From NCBI GenBank assembly GCA_015039365.1, contig WION01000002.1, forward strand, positions 558,001 to 622,000: 64,000 nucleotides of DNA, read 5' to 3'. A program made the position numbers and the translations under genes. The first letter of the stretch is position 1; every line of letters starts with the position of its first letter. The notes under the pieces were generated by a model. That model was given only the letters and a program-made list of their open reading frames with translations. It was not told where the DNA came from and did not search any database. Positions 45,208 through 56,002 of the stretch are shown here, piece by piece. Source of the DNA: Amanita rubescens (Eukaryota > Basidiomycota > Agaricomycetes > Agaricales > Amanitaceae).

Positions 45208-47490
45208 TTAGACCATGGGTACCAGTCCTGAACTTGTCTCGGTAACCATCATCATGTTGGATGCCTCTTGACCTTCGTCATCAACCTTTCGCTTCTTCAT
45301 CGCCGGCCCCTCGTCATCCGAATCGACCACGACAATGATAGGAGAGCCGGGATCTGCAGGTGGCGCTGTTGTATTGCCATCCTGGCTATGCGTCCCTGGT
45401 GTAGACTGCGACATAGACCCATTCAGCTCACCATTTATAGTTTCCGTCTGTGCAGCTCCCACGTCCCGCTTCTCTAAGGGTGCCTTAGTAAAAGGTGAGC
45501 CAGGGGGTTCGCTCGACTTGGAGCCTGCGCCTTTCCTACTGCCCCTAGAACCTCGACCCCTTTTCGCACCCTTATCTTTGTTCTTCTCCCTCTCTCTTGC
45601 CCTCTTCTCTTTTAACGCCCTAACCATGTGGCCTGTCAAAACACCTAAAGCTGCTCGCGCTCCCATCCTCTCTAACTCCGTAAGCATTTCAGGCGTTAAC
45701 CCTGTAAATACGTCCGGATCGAGGATTAATTTGCGCTCGTGAAGGATCATGTACCCTTCTTTGGCTGAGTTATTACGATGCGAGGGCGAATAGTCGGGAT
45801 GTGTCTCGGGAATAGGCCCTAATACAATAGGTATCACAACGTCCGGGACCGTGGGTTGTTGGGCTTGCGGTGTCGGTGTCGATGGTTGAGTGGATGCTTG
45901 CGGTCTCAGCGGATCGCCAAAAGTCGAAGCAGTGGATGTTGGAGATACTTCCGTGATAGTCCCGGACGTCGGTCTATGTACACCCCAAGGGGTTTGGGTG
46001 AGGGCCGCATATGGGTTCGACCCGGAAAAGTTGGGCGTCACCGTCGAACCGTGTTTCACCGTCACCGTATGCGATGATTGTGGATGAGCGGGGTAGGCGA
46101 AAACTCCGGTGGTAGGTGGCGCTGTGCTGGTGATCGCATTCGACGCTCCAGAGGTTCCATTCACTCCCAATGGGGAAGATGATGCTGTAGTCTTGAACGA
46201 AAGCGGCGTGTTTGTGAGCGGAGGCGGAAGAGGTAGGCCTTTGGTATCACCCTTCACACTTCGCTTCAAAGGCGGTTCTAGAAGTGACGTGCCTTTTTCT
46301 TTCTTCTTTCCCTTGCTTGCTCCATCTTTACCACCGCCACTGGCTGCTGCTTGCCGCATTTTGGCATCTTGCTCTTCAAATGCCTGGGCGTGCTTCTCAT
46401 CGATTGACCAGAAAAAGCCCTTCCCCCTGTCTCCACCGCATCTTTCCATTTTGAGGAATGCCCTACCCGATGATAGGTTATGCCGCACAGAACTCTGCTC
46501 GTTCGTTACTACAACGGACGCGATAGGAAAGACAATATGAGAACGTACCATCCAAGCACCGTCCGCATACTTATAATAATCATACGTCTGGGATATCCAT
46601 GTACAAATCTCTTGTAACGTCGCTTTACCATCTATTGCCTTTATCGCTTTGTAAATCAGCTGGGCATATGTAAATGGTGGCTTCGGTGGCATATCTTCCG
46701 GCTTAGGCCTCTGTAATATAGGTGCAGGATCTGCGTCGCCTTTCTTTCGTTTTTTGACACTCGAAGAATTATTGGACCCAGCCTTGAGGGACTTTCCGAT
46801 AGTATTGGAATTTGGTAGTTGGGGTTGAGACGGTGATTCGGACTTGATGTTTGGCTCAGGCGGGGGCGAGGGTAGTTTGTGCTCTATCGGGGGTGGCGAG
46901 TTGGGCGGCTGCGAGGAGGGAGGTGACACAGTTTCGATGTCAAGCGATGGCGAACGGTGGCGGGTAGCACCATAAGAAGAGTTAGAACTGGGAGATGGTG
47001 AATCCTCCGGTGGTGGTGGCGGTGGCAGTACAAATTGAAATACCCGTGACGCAATTTGAATTTGCGAGCTATGGGTGCGTGTTGAGCAAAACGCGGTGCT
47101 TATCAACAAGACATACCGTTCTCCCAAGGGCGTACGCGTTCCGCTCGCGCACCAAACTCCGTCCACCCATGCACCGTTTCTGCCAATGACAGCGAGAATA
47201 AATCTATCATCGTCATTGTCATACTCAATCTTGGCATGGAGACGGGAAACGCTCTTGAGTGCACCGAGGTCCACATCTACCTGAGCTGGTTCTGCGGTTG
47301 ACGATGTGGCAGCATGTGGATTGGGAGTACATCTGCGGCCTATCATTATCGAGAGCGTCTGCACATAGAACGTAAAATGCGGGAAGACAAGGGAGTAATA
47401 GGCAGAGATCTTGTCCTGGGCCGGCGGGACAAGTTCCTGCTTGACTTGGACGTCAGTAGATGGAGATTGGGAGCGTCCCGGGGTATCCAT
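45208..47490 (-). CDS. FHL1: FHA plus forkhead regulator, Fhl1-like
   Basis: Fhl1 drives ribosomal-protein gene transcription in yeast with Ifh1. The FHA domain (about residues 30-130) reads FYVQTLSIMIGRR, VDLGALKSVSRLHAKIEYDN and VIGRNGAWVDGVW; the LG-x-K-x-SR-HAKI pattern matches Fhl1 rather than Fkh1/2. The forkhead (about 245-350) reads KPPFTYAQLIYKAIKAIDGK, WISQTYDYYKYADGAWM and SSVRHNLSSGRAFLKMER, then GKGFFWSID. Two introns, 47116-47069 (48 nt) and 46548-46495 (54 nt), are both multiples of three and stop-free. Spliced length is 726 residues. The C-terminus is Pro/Thr-rich and basic. Confidence 0.85.
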   Translation of the reverse strand: MDTPGRSQSPSTDVQVKQELVPPAQDKISAYYSLVFPHFTFYVQTLSIMIGRRCTPNPHAATSSTAEPAQVDVDLGALKSVSRLHAKIEYDNDDDRFILAVIGRNGAWVDGVWCASGTRTPLGERYVLLISTAFCSTRTHSSQIQIASRVFQFVLPPPPPPEDSPSPSSNSSYGATRHRSPSLDIETVSPPSSQPPNSPPPIEHKLPSPPPEPNIKSESPSQPQLPNSNTIGKSLKAGSNNSSSVKKRKKGDADPAPILQRPKPEDMPPKPPFTYAQLIYKAIKAIDGKATLQEICTWISQTYDYYKYADGAWMVRSHIVFPIASVVVTNEQSSVRHNLSSGRAFLKMERCGGDRGKGFFWSIDEKHAQAFEEQDAKMRQAAASGGGKDGASKGKKKEKGTSLLEPPLKRSVKGDTKGLPLPPPLTNTPLSFKTTASSSPLGVNGTSGASNAITSTAPPTTGVFAYPAHPQSSHTVTVKHGSTVTPNFSGSNPYAALTQTPWGVHRPTSGTITEVSPTSTASTFGDPLRPQASTQPSTPTPQAQQPTVPDVVIPIVLGPIPETHPDYSPSHRNNSAKEGYMILHERKLILDPDVFTGLTPEMLTELERMGARAALGVLTGHMVRALKEKRAREREKNKDKGAKRGRGSRGSRKGAGSKSSEPPGSPFTKAPLEKRDVGAAQTETINGELNGSMSQSTPGTHSQDGNTTAPPADPGSPIIVVVDSDDEGPAMKKRKVDDEGQEASNMMMVTETSSGLVPMV

Positions 47491-47971
47491 GGCGAATAGG
47501 CGAGTGAATAAAGAGGCCCAGCGATGTTGTACGCGTTGTTTGGGTTGTCGGCGTCGTCGTCGACGATGTGAAGAAGAGACGAGACTTGGTGGTGGCCCAC
47601 AACTTCAAACTCAGCTCAACCGAAGTGACACGAGAGTGACATTCGACGTGACATCCAGCTATATCTCACTCGTCTGGACGTCTACTAGGCCCGTTCAACT
47701 TCAGACCATCTTTAATCAAGTGCTAAGTAAGAGGAAGTGTGGGGATGCGATACGAAGCGGGTAAGTAGGGAATTTTGAAAACTGCCGACCAGCCAAACCT
47801 ATGCAGAAACTTTAAATTTCGATTCGGCTCTTCAGCCTAGTTGAAATTGTCAACTTGAACTTCCTGGCACATTTTATTTCCATCTTAACCCAAACGGAGG
47901 GCAAAACACTATGAATGATCTTTTGAATGACATGGTTCGGGGCATATGGTTTGGACAATGTTATTATTTCG
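47491..47971. other. Interval between FHL1 start and HNH gene end
   Basis: 481 bp. It must contain the FHL1 promoter and the 3' end of the HNH gene. AT-rich toward 47800-47960; no site assigned. Confidence 0.4.
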
Positions 47972-49254
47972 TTAATATAAAAGAGCTCGACCCGAAGCGA
48001 GGAGTTGGGCAGTCAAAACATCACAAAAGGCTGGCGGGGCGATATAGATGTGGGCAAAGTCCAAGTCATCCCCTTCCTCTATGATCTGTGCAATCAGCTC
48101 TGCAGCTCCACTCATGTTCAAGACACGAGCCACCGCAAGCTGGAGATTACAGAGTAATGGGTGAAGTCCCGTCCCATGTCGCCTTGCCTCTGGGCCTTTC
48201 CCAAAGGTAATTGGATCCCCATCACGAAAACGAATAAACCCTGGGCCAACCGTAGTTTCATGGGGAATCCTCCTGTGACCTTTAAGATTTGTAACTTCAA
48301 CACGTGCCGAGTTTCAGATTCATACTGTTTCCACCTGGGCCTCAATGCCCCACCGTAGATTATCGTAAGCACTATGTGCATCACCCTGGAGGTTCATGAG
48401 ATTGCCAAGATCATTCAAATGTTGGAGAACGAGGTCCCGGGTTGCCGTCCCAGCAAACATAGCAATGCAGTTCATAGTGTCAGGCTGAGTACAGAAATAA
48501 GATCAAGGAATCCATGTCTAAAATTTACACTCACTTTATCAGACTGAATTGGGAATTATATGCGCCAAAATCGGGACAATACCATCCTTACCATTGAAAG
48601 TCACGCCGGTCAATGGACATGATTTCTGATTACGATGTCATTAGCACATCAGAGAATATCAATTAATTTTACGACATGCCAGACTCTTAAGAGCCGCTTG
48701 CATTCTGAGCTCGAAATTCGCTTCGGTAGCTATCTTCAACAGTTCATCCGGTGTGCCGGTCCCAGATTTGCGTCCTCCTGAATTCATAACTGAGGTTAGG
48801 TAGGTCATGTTATTTACCAGTTCCTCGACTCAAGATGAGTGGAAATTTCCGCAGCCATCTTAAATATTGGATCAAAATTCACTGAATCTCGGTTTATCCC
48901 TTCAAATAATAGGGTCTCAGAGTGGTCAAGTGATAAAAAGGTGTATGCTGAAGGGTTGTAACTGGAAAGGGAAATAAACTGGAAGATATGTTCAGAGAGA
49001 GGGTGTCTTGACCTACCGTTTTCGGCAAGCCTAGGGTGACACTGGCCAACTACGACCCAGAATTGATCCAGTAGTGTGCCACCTAGAGCTTGTGATTCGA
49101 TGATGACGGCCGACAAAAGTTTTGGCGTGATGGCTTTGAACTTTCCTGAACTTTCCCCTGAGGCTTGAATGCGAGAGGTAACAGGCCAATTCCACGATTC
49201 CGCAGCCGTCGGAATTGCCAATGCAAGCATCTCCATCGTAGGAGTATTGTGCAT
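47972..49254 (-). pseudogene. Basidiomycete HNH-nuclease-domain gene with frame lesions
   Basis: The HNH-type core is clear: KSCPLTGVTFNGKDGIVPIL followed by AHIIPNS, where CPLTG supplies the Cys and AH the catalytic histidine, then DTMNCIAMFAG, LNDLGNLMNLQGDAHSAYDN with LRWGIEA, and a C-terminal GFIRFRDGDPITFGKG and LQLAVARVLNMSGAAELIAQ. At 48544 one extra G puts a stop after PNS unless a weak GTCTGA donor is used. Between LRWGIEAQVE and VEVTNLKGHRR the frame has two stops (about 48310-48345) with a readable YESETRHV in another frame. Upstream, an open frame from 49254 (MHNTPTMEM) may be the 5' part. It is probably a decayed copy of an expanded family. Confidence 0.6.
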
Positions 49255-49584
49255 TCCTGCAACCTGTGAGGTGAAGGGTTTTACTACCGGATTTTTGCGA
49301 CCTGATGCCCCCGCATTTTAAGCCTACTTAATAGAACTGGGCAGACTTAAAGTCAACTCACTAATAATATGGCGGATTTCCCGACACCAGCGTTAAACCT
49401 TGGCTTGATTTTGGGCGCGTTTGAGAGCGATTCTAACCATTTTCATGCTACTAGTATTGCAATCTTCTCTCCACCGCCCGCGATTTTAGAGTGAGACTCG
49501 ACCAATATATTCTCACGGTCTGCGTTACGTGTGACGTATGACAGCAGGCGCTTTGCCATACTACCCGATCGAAGGTTTGTGGAC
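49255..49584. promoter_or_regulatory. Divergent interval, HNH gene / MTP18
   Basis: 330 bp. No recognisable site. Confidence 0.35.
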
Positions 49585-50337
49585 ATGGAGCCAGTTGACA
49601 AGCTTGCAAGTGAAAATGTCGACAGCACCGACTCGTCCGTCAGATACCTCGCATATGGCGCTCGCTTGAGAACTGCCCTCCGTGCGGGCCACCGCTATAT
49701 CGCCTACGTATGTTTTAGTCTCAAATCTGGGAAAGGTACTAACATGATCAACCACAGAGCAGCGACGTTGGCGAAGCCTTTCGTCCCGTTGTACCTCCTA
49801 TATTCGTCACTGCGGCATATGGCATGTCTTGGCTGTACATTTGCGGGTACTTCCAAATTTCTTTTATTATGAACAGAACATGTTAACGAATGTGCCACCA
49901 GCGATGTTGCCTATGAAACGTACAAAGCCCACCGGCTCGGACCATCTCCAATAGAAGCTAATAATTTCGCGGAGCCAACCAGGCTTGGAATTGTTGCGGT
50001 GCAGCGGGCTACGTTTCAATCCATTGCATCAATGTCGCGCTCTTCCGTCTCTCGTGGAATCTTTCTCATGTGATCTTTTTTCAGGGCCCTCCCTGCATTC
50101 ACAATCCATACCGTCGTTTCACAAGCGCAGAAAGCATTTGCCAATACGAAGAACGCACGTGTGAAAGCATGGGGCCCAACGTTAACTGGATTGGCCTTGG
50201 TACCAATGTTGCCGTACCTATACGACCACCCAATCGAGGTCGCTACAGAACACGTTTTTGACTCGGCTCGAAAGGCATATATCGCGCAGCGAAATAAAGG
50301 AACAGCGCCCATAGAAAAGGAGCGGCCCAAATCGTAG
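49585..50337 (+). CDS. Mitochondrial fission process protein 1 (MTP18) homologue
   Basis: MTFP1/MTP18 is an inner-membrane protein tied to mitochondrial fission. Four exons encode VRYLAYGARLRTALRAGHRY, then YSSDVGEAFRPVVPPIFVTA, AAYGMSWLYICGDVAYETYK, QSIASMALPAFTIHTVVSQA and GPTLTGLALVPMLPYLYDHP. DVGEAFRP-VP and the ASMALPAFTIH plus LxxIP-xxxHPI sequence follow human MTFP1. Three membrane segments are visible. Introns are inside AY|SSDVG, WLYICG|DV and IASM|ALP. Ends KGTAPIEKERPKS. I start at 49585, the first in-frame ATG. Confidence 0.85.
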
Positions 50338-50550
50338 ACTGCTTCTTAATACCTGTATTTTCCTATACCAGACTGCTCAACAGGATAGAATTTACCTACC
50401 CCGTGTCGCCGTTCTCCGGCCGCGGATGACCTTGGGACAGGAACTACGGTACGATGAGGTCGTATTGTCATTACGGGATGATGTAGGTTTTATACCAAAT
50501 ATTACGGAGTGGACTTGCAAACTGAAGATACAGATAAAGGTCTGAATGGA

Positions 50551-51180
50551 TCAAATAAGATGCCTGCTCCTCTTTTTCTCATCCTCCAGCTGAGTTCCAA
50601 GTCGTTCTCGCTGCTTCTCTCGCCGAGCTCGATGTTCCACTATTTTCTGCAATGTAGATGAGTAAGTGCCAAAGTAGCCGACGATCGAAAATTACCGTCT
50701 TCAGATTCTCTATAGTTGACAAGACTGTGTCGAGCGTTGACTCTGACATGTCAGCTATCTACGCTGTGTCATCAGCTTCAAACCCATTTACATCGATACA
50801 ATACTCACTGCGTCTGTCGCTCGCACAGTGAAGTCTATTAATTTCTCCTTGTCTTCCTCCCACTTCTCCATTTGCCTTCTTTCGCCAAAACTCCAGCCGT
50901 CCGCTGGGGGTAAATTATTGATTGCTCGGGAAACAGAATGGAGTGTCTCTGGGGTTTGTGCCGTTAATGAAGGTGAGGTAGGTGGCGCGACATTTAATCG
51001 GCTGGTCTCAGCCAGTGCGCCCTGTTGTTGAGATGCAGATTGGATCGCTCGCTGGCGGACGCAGGGACCGTAGCCCCCCCGCTCTATGTTACGGTATTCG
51101 CGGTGCTTGATCCACAGAGCAGCAGAGGCGGCACCAACGAGAAACCAGAAGGCCCGGCTAGGACGATGGAAGTGGTACAT
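50551..51180 (-). CDS. Small single-pass membrane protein with coiled-coil tail
   Basis: Three exons give about 180 residues. The N-terminus MYHFHRPSRAFWFLVGAASA with ALWIKHR is one membrane helix with positive flanks, typical of small mitochondrial inner- or outer-membrane proteins. A conserved-looking ADGWSFGERRQMEKWEEDKE follows, and the last exons encode STLDTVLSTIENLKTKIVEH and a strongly charged helix ending RSRHLI. No family recognised. It starts 305 bp from divergent RAT1. Confidence 0.7.
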
Positions 51181-51485
51181 TGTGTTGTTGTAGTAAATAA
51201 GGTTCTACCCATCGTCGAGCTCTAAATACACACATGGAATGCGTACGACGTTCTTCGGCACGCAGTTAGCTCATCGCGCTGCCGGCATTCGTCACAGACC
51301 GGCAATTCGTCACGACCTGCGACGCGTGACAAGTTCTTCTTAACCCTAACCCGACCATATAAGATCAATTACGAGCGGTCCCGTTGTGACTTACGTCGCG
51401 GCTCACTGACTTCAACCACCATCTCCTCGGGCGAGACAATCCGTAATCTCACCTGCCTGAGTCCTATAGCACTTAATAGACGACC
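51181..51485. promoter_or_regulatory. Divergent promoter with RAT1
   Basis: 305 bp, GC-balanced, containing the repeated word CGTCACGACCTGCGACGCGTGAC near 51310. No assigned site. Confidence 0.35.
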
Positions 51486-54400
51486 ATGGTATGTGGCAAG
51501 TCTAATCCTACGCGTCCTACCTAAGTCGTCTCACTTCAGGGTGTTCCCGCTCTTTTTCGTTGGTTGAGCAAGAAATACCCCAAGATAGGTGAGTGGCGTG
51601 AAATGTGCGTCCGAGTCCGTTACTGATGCTTTACAGTATCTCCCGTGCAAGAGGAAGAAGAAATGCAGGTGCCAGATGCGGCGGGGGACACAATATCCAT
51701 TCCTGTTAACATCTCTAACCCAAATCCGAATGGTGTTGAATTTGATAATTTGTACCTTGACATGAATGGAATTGTACGCGACATAAGCATTATAAACTAC
51801 TGTTGGTTGACAATACATAGGTGCACCCTTGTACTCATCCAGAAGGAAAGGTAGCGATTTCAAAAATATATATGGGATGAATGCTCATCCTTGTCGTAGC
51901 CAGCACCAGAAACAGAAGCAGATATGATGGTGGAGGTCTTCAAATATACGGAGAGGGTAGTCAACATGATCCGACCCAGAAAACTTCTCTTCATGGCTAT
52001 TGGTAGGTCTGATACTCGGTCAATGAACTTAACAGCTGAGTTTTATTAGATGGTGTTGCGCCACGCGCGAAAATGAATCAACAACGTTCACGTCGGTTCC
52101 GCTCCGCGCAAGAGGCGAAAGAGAAAGAAGAGGCACGAAAGGAAGCGGTGGCTATGTGGGAAGGTAGGCCGATAGTCTATTTCCTATTCAAGATACTTAT
52201 CAAGCTATAAAAGCGATGGGTAAAACAATGTCTGAAGACGAGAAGAGTAAAGTTCCTTGGGATTCGAATGCTATCACTCCGGGAACGCCATTCATGAGCT
52301 TACTTGCCACTTCGTTGAGGTATTGGGTGGTACAGAAAATGAACACAGATCCTGGCTGGAAAAATGTTCGTAACATGAGTATAGTTGCTACTGTATGATG
52401 ACTTTGTTTCCAGATCCAAGTGCTTATATCAGACGCCAGCGTGCCTGGCGAGGGTGAGCACAAAATCATGGATTTTATTAGGCGCCAGCGGACAAATCCT
52501 GGCTATGATCCGAACATGAAGCATGTTATTTATGGTCTCGTAAGTCACACTGACATCAAGTCAGAACGCTGAGCTGATCTTTCGCTTTCAGGATGCTGAT
52601 CTTATTATGCTTTCCTTAGCGACCCATGAACCCAATTTTAGAGTTCTTCGTGAGGACGTCTTTGCCAATGATACTAAGCCTAATGCTTGCCGGATCTGCG
52701 GGCAAGAGGGACATTATGCTGCCCAGTGTACTGGCGAAAAAGCAGAGGTACAGAAAAAAGCTGCTCCCGATAAAAAACCTTTCATATTCCTCGATGTCGC
52801 CATCTTGCGCGAGTATCTTGAATACGAGCTCTATATCCCCAATGCCCCCTTTCTTTTCAATGTCGAACAAGCGATTGATGACTGGGTTCTTCTCATATTC
52901 TTCGTTGGCAATGACTTCCTTCCCCATCTCCCCTCACTTGAGATTCGTGAAGGCGCAATTGATACATTATTGAAGATTTGGAAACAAGAACTCCCGAGAA
53001 TGGGAGGCTATCTCACGAATCACGGTCGACTTGAGCTGTCCAGAGCACAGATCATCCTTGAGGGCTTAGCCAAAAGAGAAGATGAGATATTTAGACGAAG
53101 GCGTGAAGGTCTGTCACACTACTCCCCAGTCCCACTTTGAGTTGCCCCTATTCCCATTATCTTGCCACCTGTTTGAATGTAAGGATTAACGTTGTTACTT
53201 CTTATAGCCGAAGAGCGGCAAGATCAAAATGCCAAGCGTCGTAAGTTGGATGCGCAGAAAGGCGAACAGGCCGCGTCTATTGGACCTTCGGGAAGTTTGC
53301 AATTGACCGTACCGCCCTCTTTGCATCCATCTCTACCACCGCGCCCTGCGTACGATTTTGCAGCAAATGCGGACTCTATTGGGTTGGGTGCTTCACCAAC
53401 GCCTGAGTCAGTGCAGCACACACCAACAGCTGTACAAGCTTTAGCTGGATCAAATCGTGACGTTGTGGCCAACCGACGTTCGATACGAATGGCCAATATG
53501 AGCGCTGCAGATGTCCTGAGGGCCGAGCTTGGAGGTACTACTGCCAAGCTTGACCTATCCTTGCCGATGAAACCCGTATCCTCTGCGATATCCAGCACCG
53601 CAGCAGCCCCATCTGCGTCATTAGACGCAGCGAGAATGAGTTTGCCTCTGCCGAAGCCCTCCACAAGTACTATGACATCAGATGCCGATGGTGATGCCGT
53701 GGATGAAGACCAGGAGGAATTTCCCGGCCTTGGTGGCCCAGTTTCCGATCTTACTTCTGAAAGTGTTCCCGACGCTGTGGAAAAGGATGCAATCATTCCG
53801 GATGAAGAAGCACATGGGACCAAACGTAAATATGAAGAAGGTCCTGGAGCATCAGATGATGGTGGGGATGAGGACATAGTTACGGTAGAAGAGGAAGAGG
53901 CGGCACCTAAACGACTGGCCCTCAAGATACATCCAGACGGAACCGTAGAGCAGGAGGACACAGTCAGGTAAGCTTCGAGACTTAAAACTATTTTATTTGC
54001 TTTGGTTCTTAAGCTCGTCGTTCAGATTGTGGGAGCCTGGATATAAAGAGAGGTACTACAGGGAGAAGTTCGGTGTCGAACTAAGTGATAAGGAGTTCGT
54101 ATACAAGTGAGTGCCTTGGTCGTCTAATCGCAGCTCGCCCTTACAACCTTGCTGGTCAGCTTGACCAAAAGTTATGTTGAGGGCATGGCCTGGGTCTTAC
54201 ATTATTACTATCAAGGGGTGCGCACATTCCTCGCTATGTACTCGCGACATACCTAATGATCAATGCAGACTCCGTCTTGGCAGTGGTTTTATCCTTACCA
54301 CTTTTCCCCCTTTGCAGCCGATTTCGTCGACATCGACAAGATGGACATACAATTTAACCTTGGGCAGCCATTTAAACCATATGAACAATTGATGGGTGTT

Positions 54401-55533
54401 TTCCCTGCTGCCAGGTAAGCGCTCTAGGTTTTATAAAGCGCATCAATATTCACAGCTTGTTGCAGTCGGAAACATATTCCCGAAGTATTCCATCATCTTA
54501 TGACCGATGACGATTCGCCCATCATTGACTTCTATCCATCATCTTTCGAGATTGATATGAATGGAAAGAAAATGACTTGGCAAGGTGTTGCCCTGCTGCC
54601 CTTTATCGATGAGAAGAGATTGTTAGATGCGATGGCGCCCCACTACCCACAGCTCACAGAGGAGGAAATTAAGCGAAACCGCTGGGGAAGTAACGCTATG
54701 TTTGCATCTGACGAACACCCTATCTATCCATTCTACGAGCGACTATATGGCAAAAGGAAGACACAAGATGTATGTCCTTTCCCTTTCAACGGTTGTGTAA
54801 AACCTTACGCTTTATGTAGCCGGAAATCGTTGATGTTCATCTTAGCAAGGGTATCAGCGGCACTGTGTTGCCTAATCCTGACTGTTTACCCGGATCCACA
54901 TACTACAGCCCACTACCTCAGCAAGAGTTATCAGATATTAGGAATGATCGTTCGTTATCAGTGATATACCTATTCCCAAAACAGCTCCGACCACATCGAT
55001 CGGAATTACTACCAGGTGCCAGGAAGCCTCCTCGTCAATTGAGTGTAACAGATCTTGAAACGACTCGAGCCGGCGGTCGAGGCCGTGGCCGTGGCGGCCC
55101 ACCAGGTCCAAATGGAGGTGGTCGTAATTCCTGGAATGGTGGAGGACAAGCTGACTGGAGGAATGATCCATTCCACACGAGACCTAATAATTATGGGAAT
55201 CATGCGTCAACTGGTAGTAGAGGAGGCCGCGGAAGCCGCGGCAATCCTCCATATCCACCACGCCCGCCCTACCCTCAGGGCGCCCCGAGTAGCTCGTACG
55301 GACCAAGTGGCGGTGGTTATGGTCCACCAAGCGGAAGACCACCACCTAGCTATGGTGGGTATGGTCGGGGAGCGCCGCCACCAAGAGGCGGATCTCCAAA
55401 TGGTTATGGTGGCTATGGGGCTGGCATCAGTTATGGCACGTATGAAGGTGGTGGACACGGTAATTATGGTGGATCTGGTGCCCCGTCATATGCATCGCGC
55501 GGTGCACCGTCTCGTGGACGAGGACGGGGTTAG
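51486..55533 (+). CDS. RAT1: Nuclear 5'-3' exoribonuclease Rat1/Xrn2
   Basis: Rat1 degrades uncapped nuclear RNA and promotes polymerase II termination. The first coding exon is the ATG alone (51486-51488); a 51-bp intron (51489-51539) leads to [16 protein letters not shown]. The catalytic CR1 follows: [56 protein letters not shown] and [17 protein letters not shown], with the acidic Mg-binding residues. A CCHC knuckle [14 protein letters not shown] is typical of fungal Rat1. CR2 has [20 protein letters not shown] and [12 protein letters not shown], then [17 protein letters not shown]. The C-tail is RGG/GYGG-rich. No frame lesions over 4 kb. Confidence 0.95.
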
Positions 55534-56002
55534 TAATGATATGATATACGATATTGTTTTAATGCTTCCAAATAAGATGGTGAGCGTCGCGATTGGCATA
55601 CGCGGTCGCGATCTTGTGATTTGTGCACACGTATATTATACAGTTCTTGAAGGAGTCAATAGCCCCACTGGTGCGATTTTCATTGTCATTCCATCTGCAT
55701 TAGCTTAGGATCATTCAAGTCAACGGTTTACATGATCAGACAATCGATCGTCCAAAGCTGTAATCAAAGCTGAAGCCGATCGAATCGACAAAAAAACTCT
55801 GGCATCGATGTAGAATTACAGTGCGGAATCGCCAAATTTTGTAGATCCCTCCTGTGATTTTATGGCTTGCCAAGATAGATACCATGATGTGTATTGGTTT
55901 TTGCAAATACTGACAAGTCTGCTAGACATAGATCGACTACATGCTTATGTTACAAAAGCTACAAAATTCATTGCATAACGGGGATTGAAATTATGAAGTT
56001 AC
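55534..56002. other. Convergent 3' interval
   Basis: 469 bp between the stops of RAT1 and the next minus-strand gene; both 3' UTRs. No gene seen. Confidence 0.4.

Noticed and set aside
46008..46022. GGGTTCGACCCGG resembling a tRNA B box
   Set aside because: It lies inside the FHL1 coding exon and no A box or cloverleaf surrounds it.
30329..47490. Two forkhead genes as a recent tandem duplication
   Set aside because: Their domains differ in sequence, intron positions and partners (one has FHA); they are old paralogues 15 kb apart.
53224..53961. 245-codon minus ORF inside RAT1
   Set aside because: Shadow of the low-complexity acidic/Ser linker of RAT1; no motif of its own.
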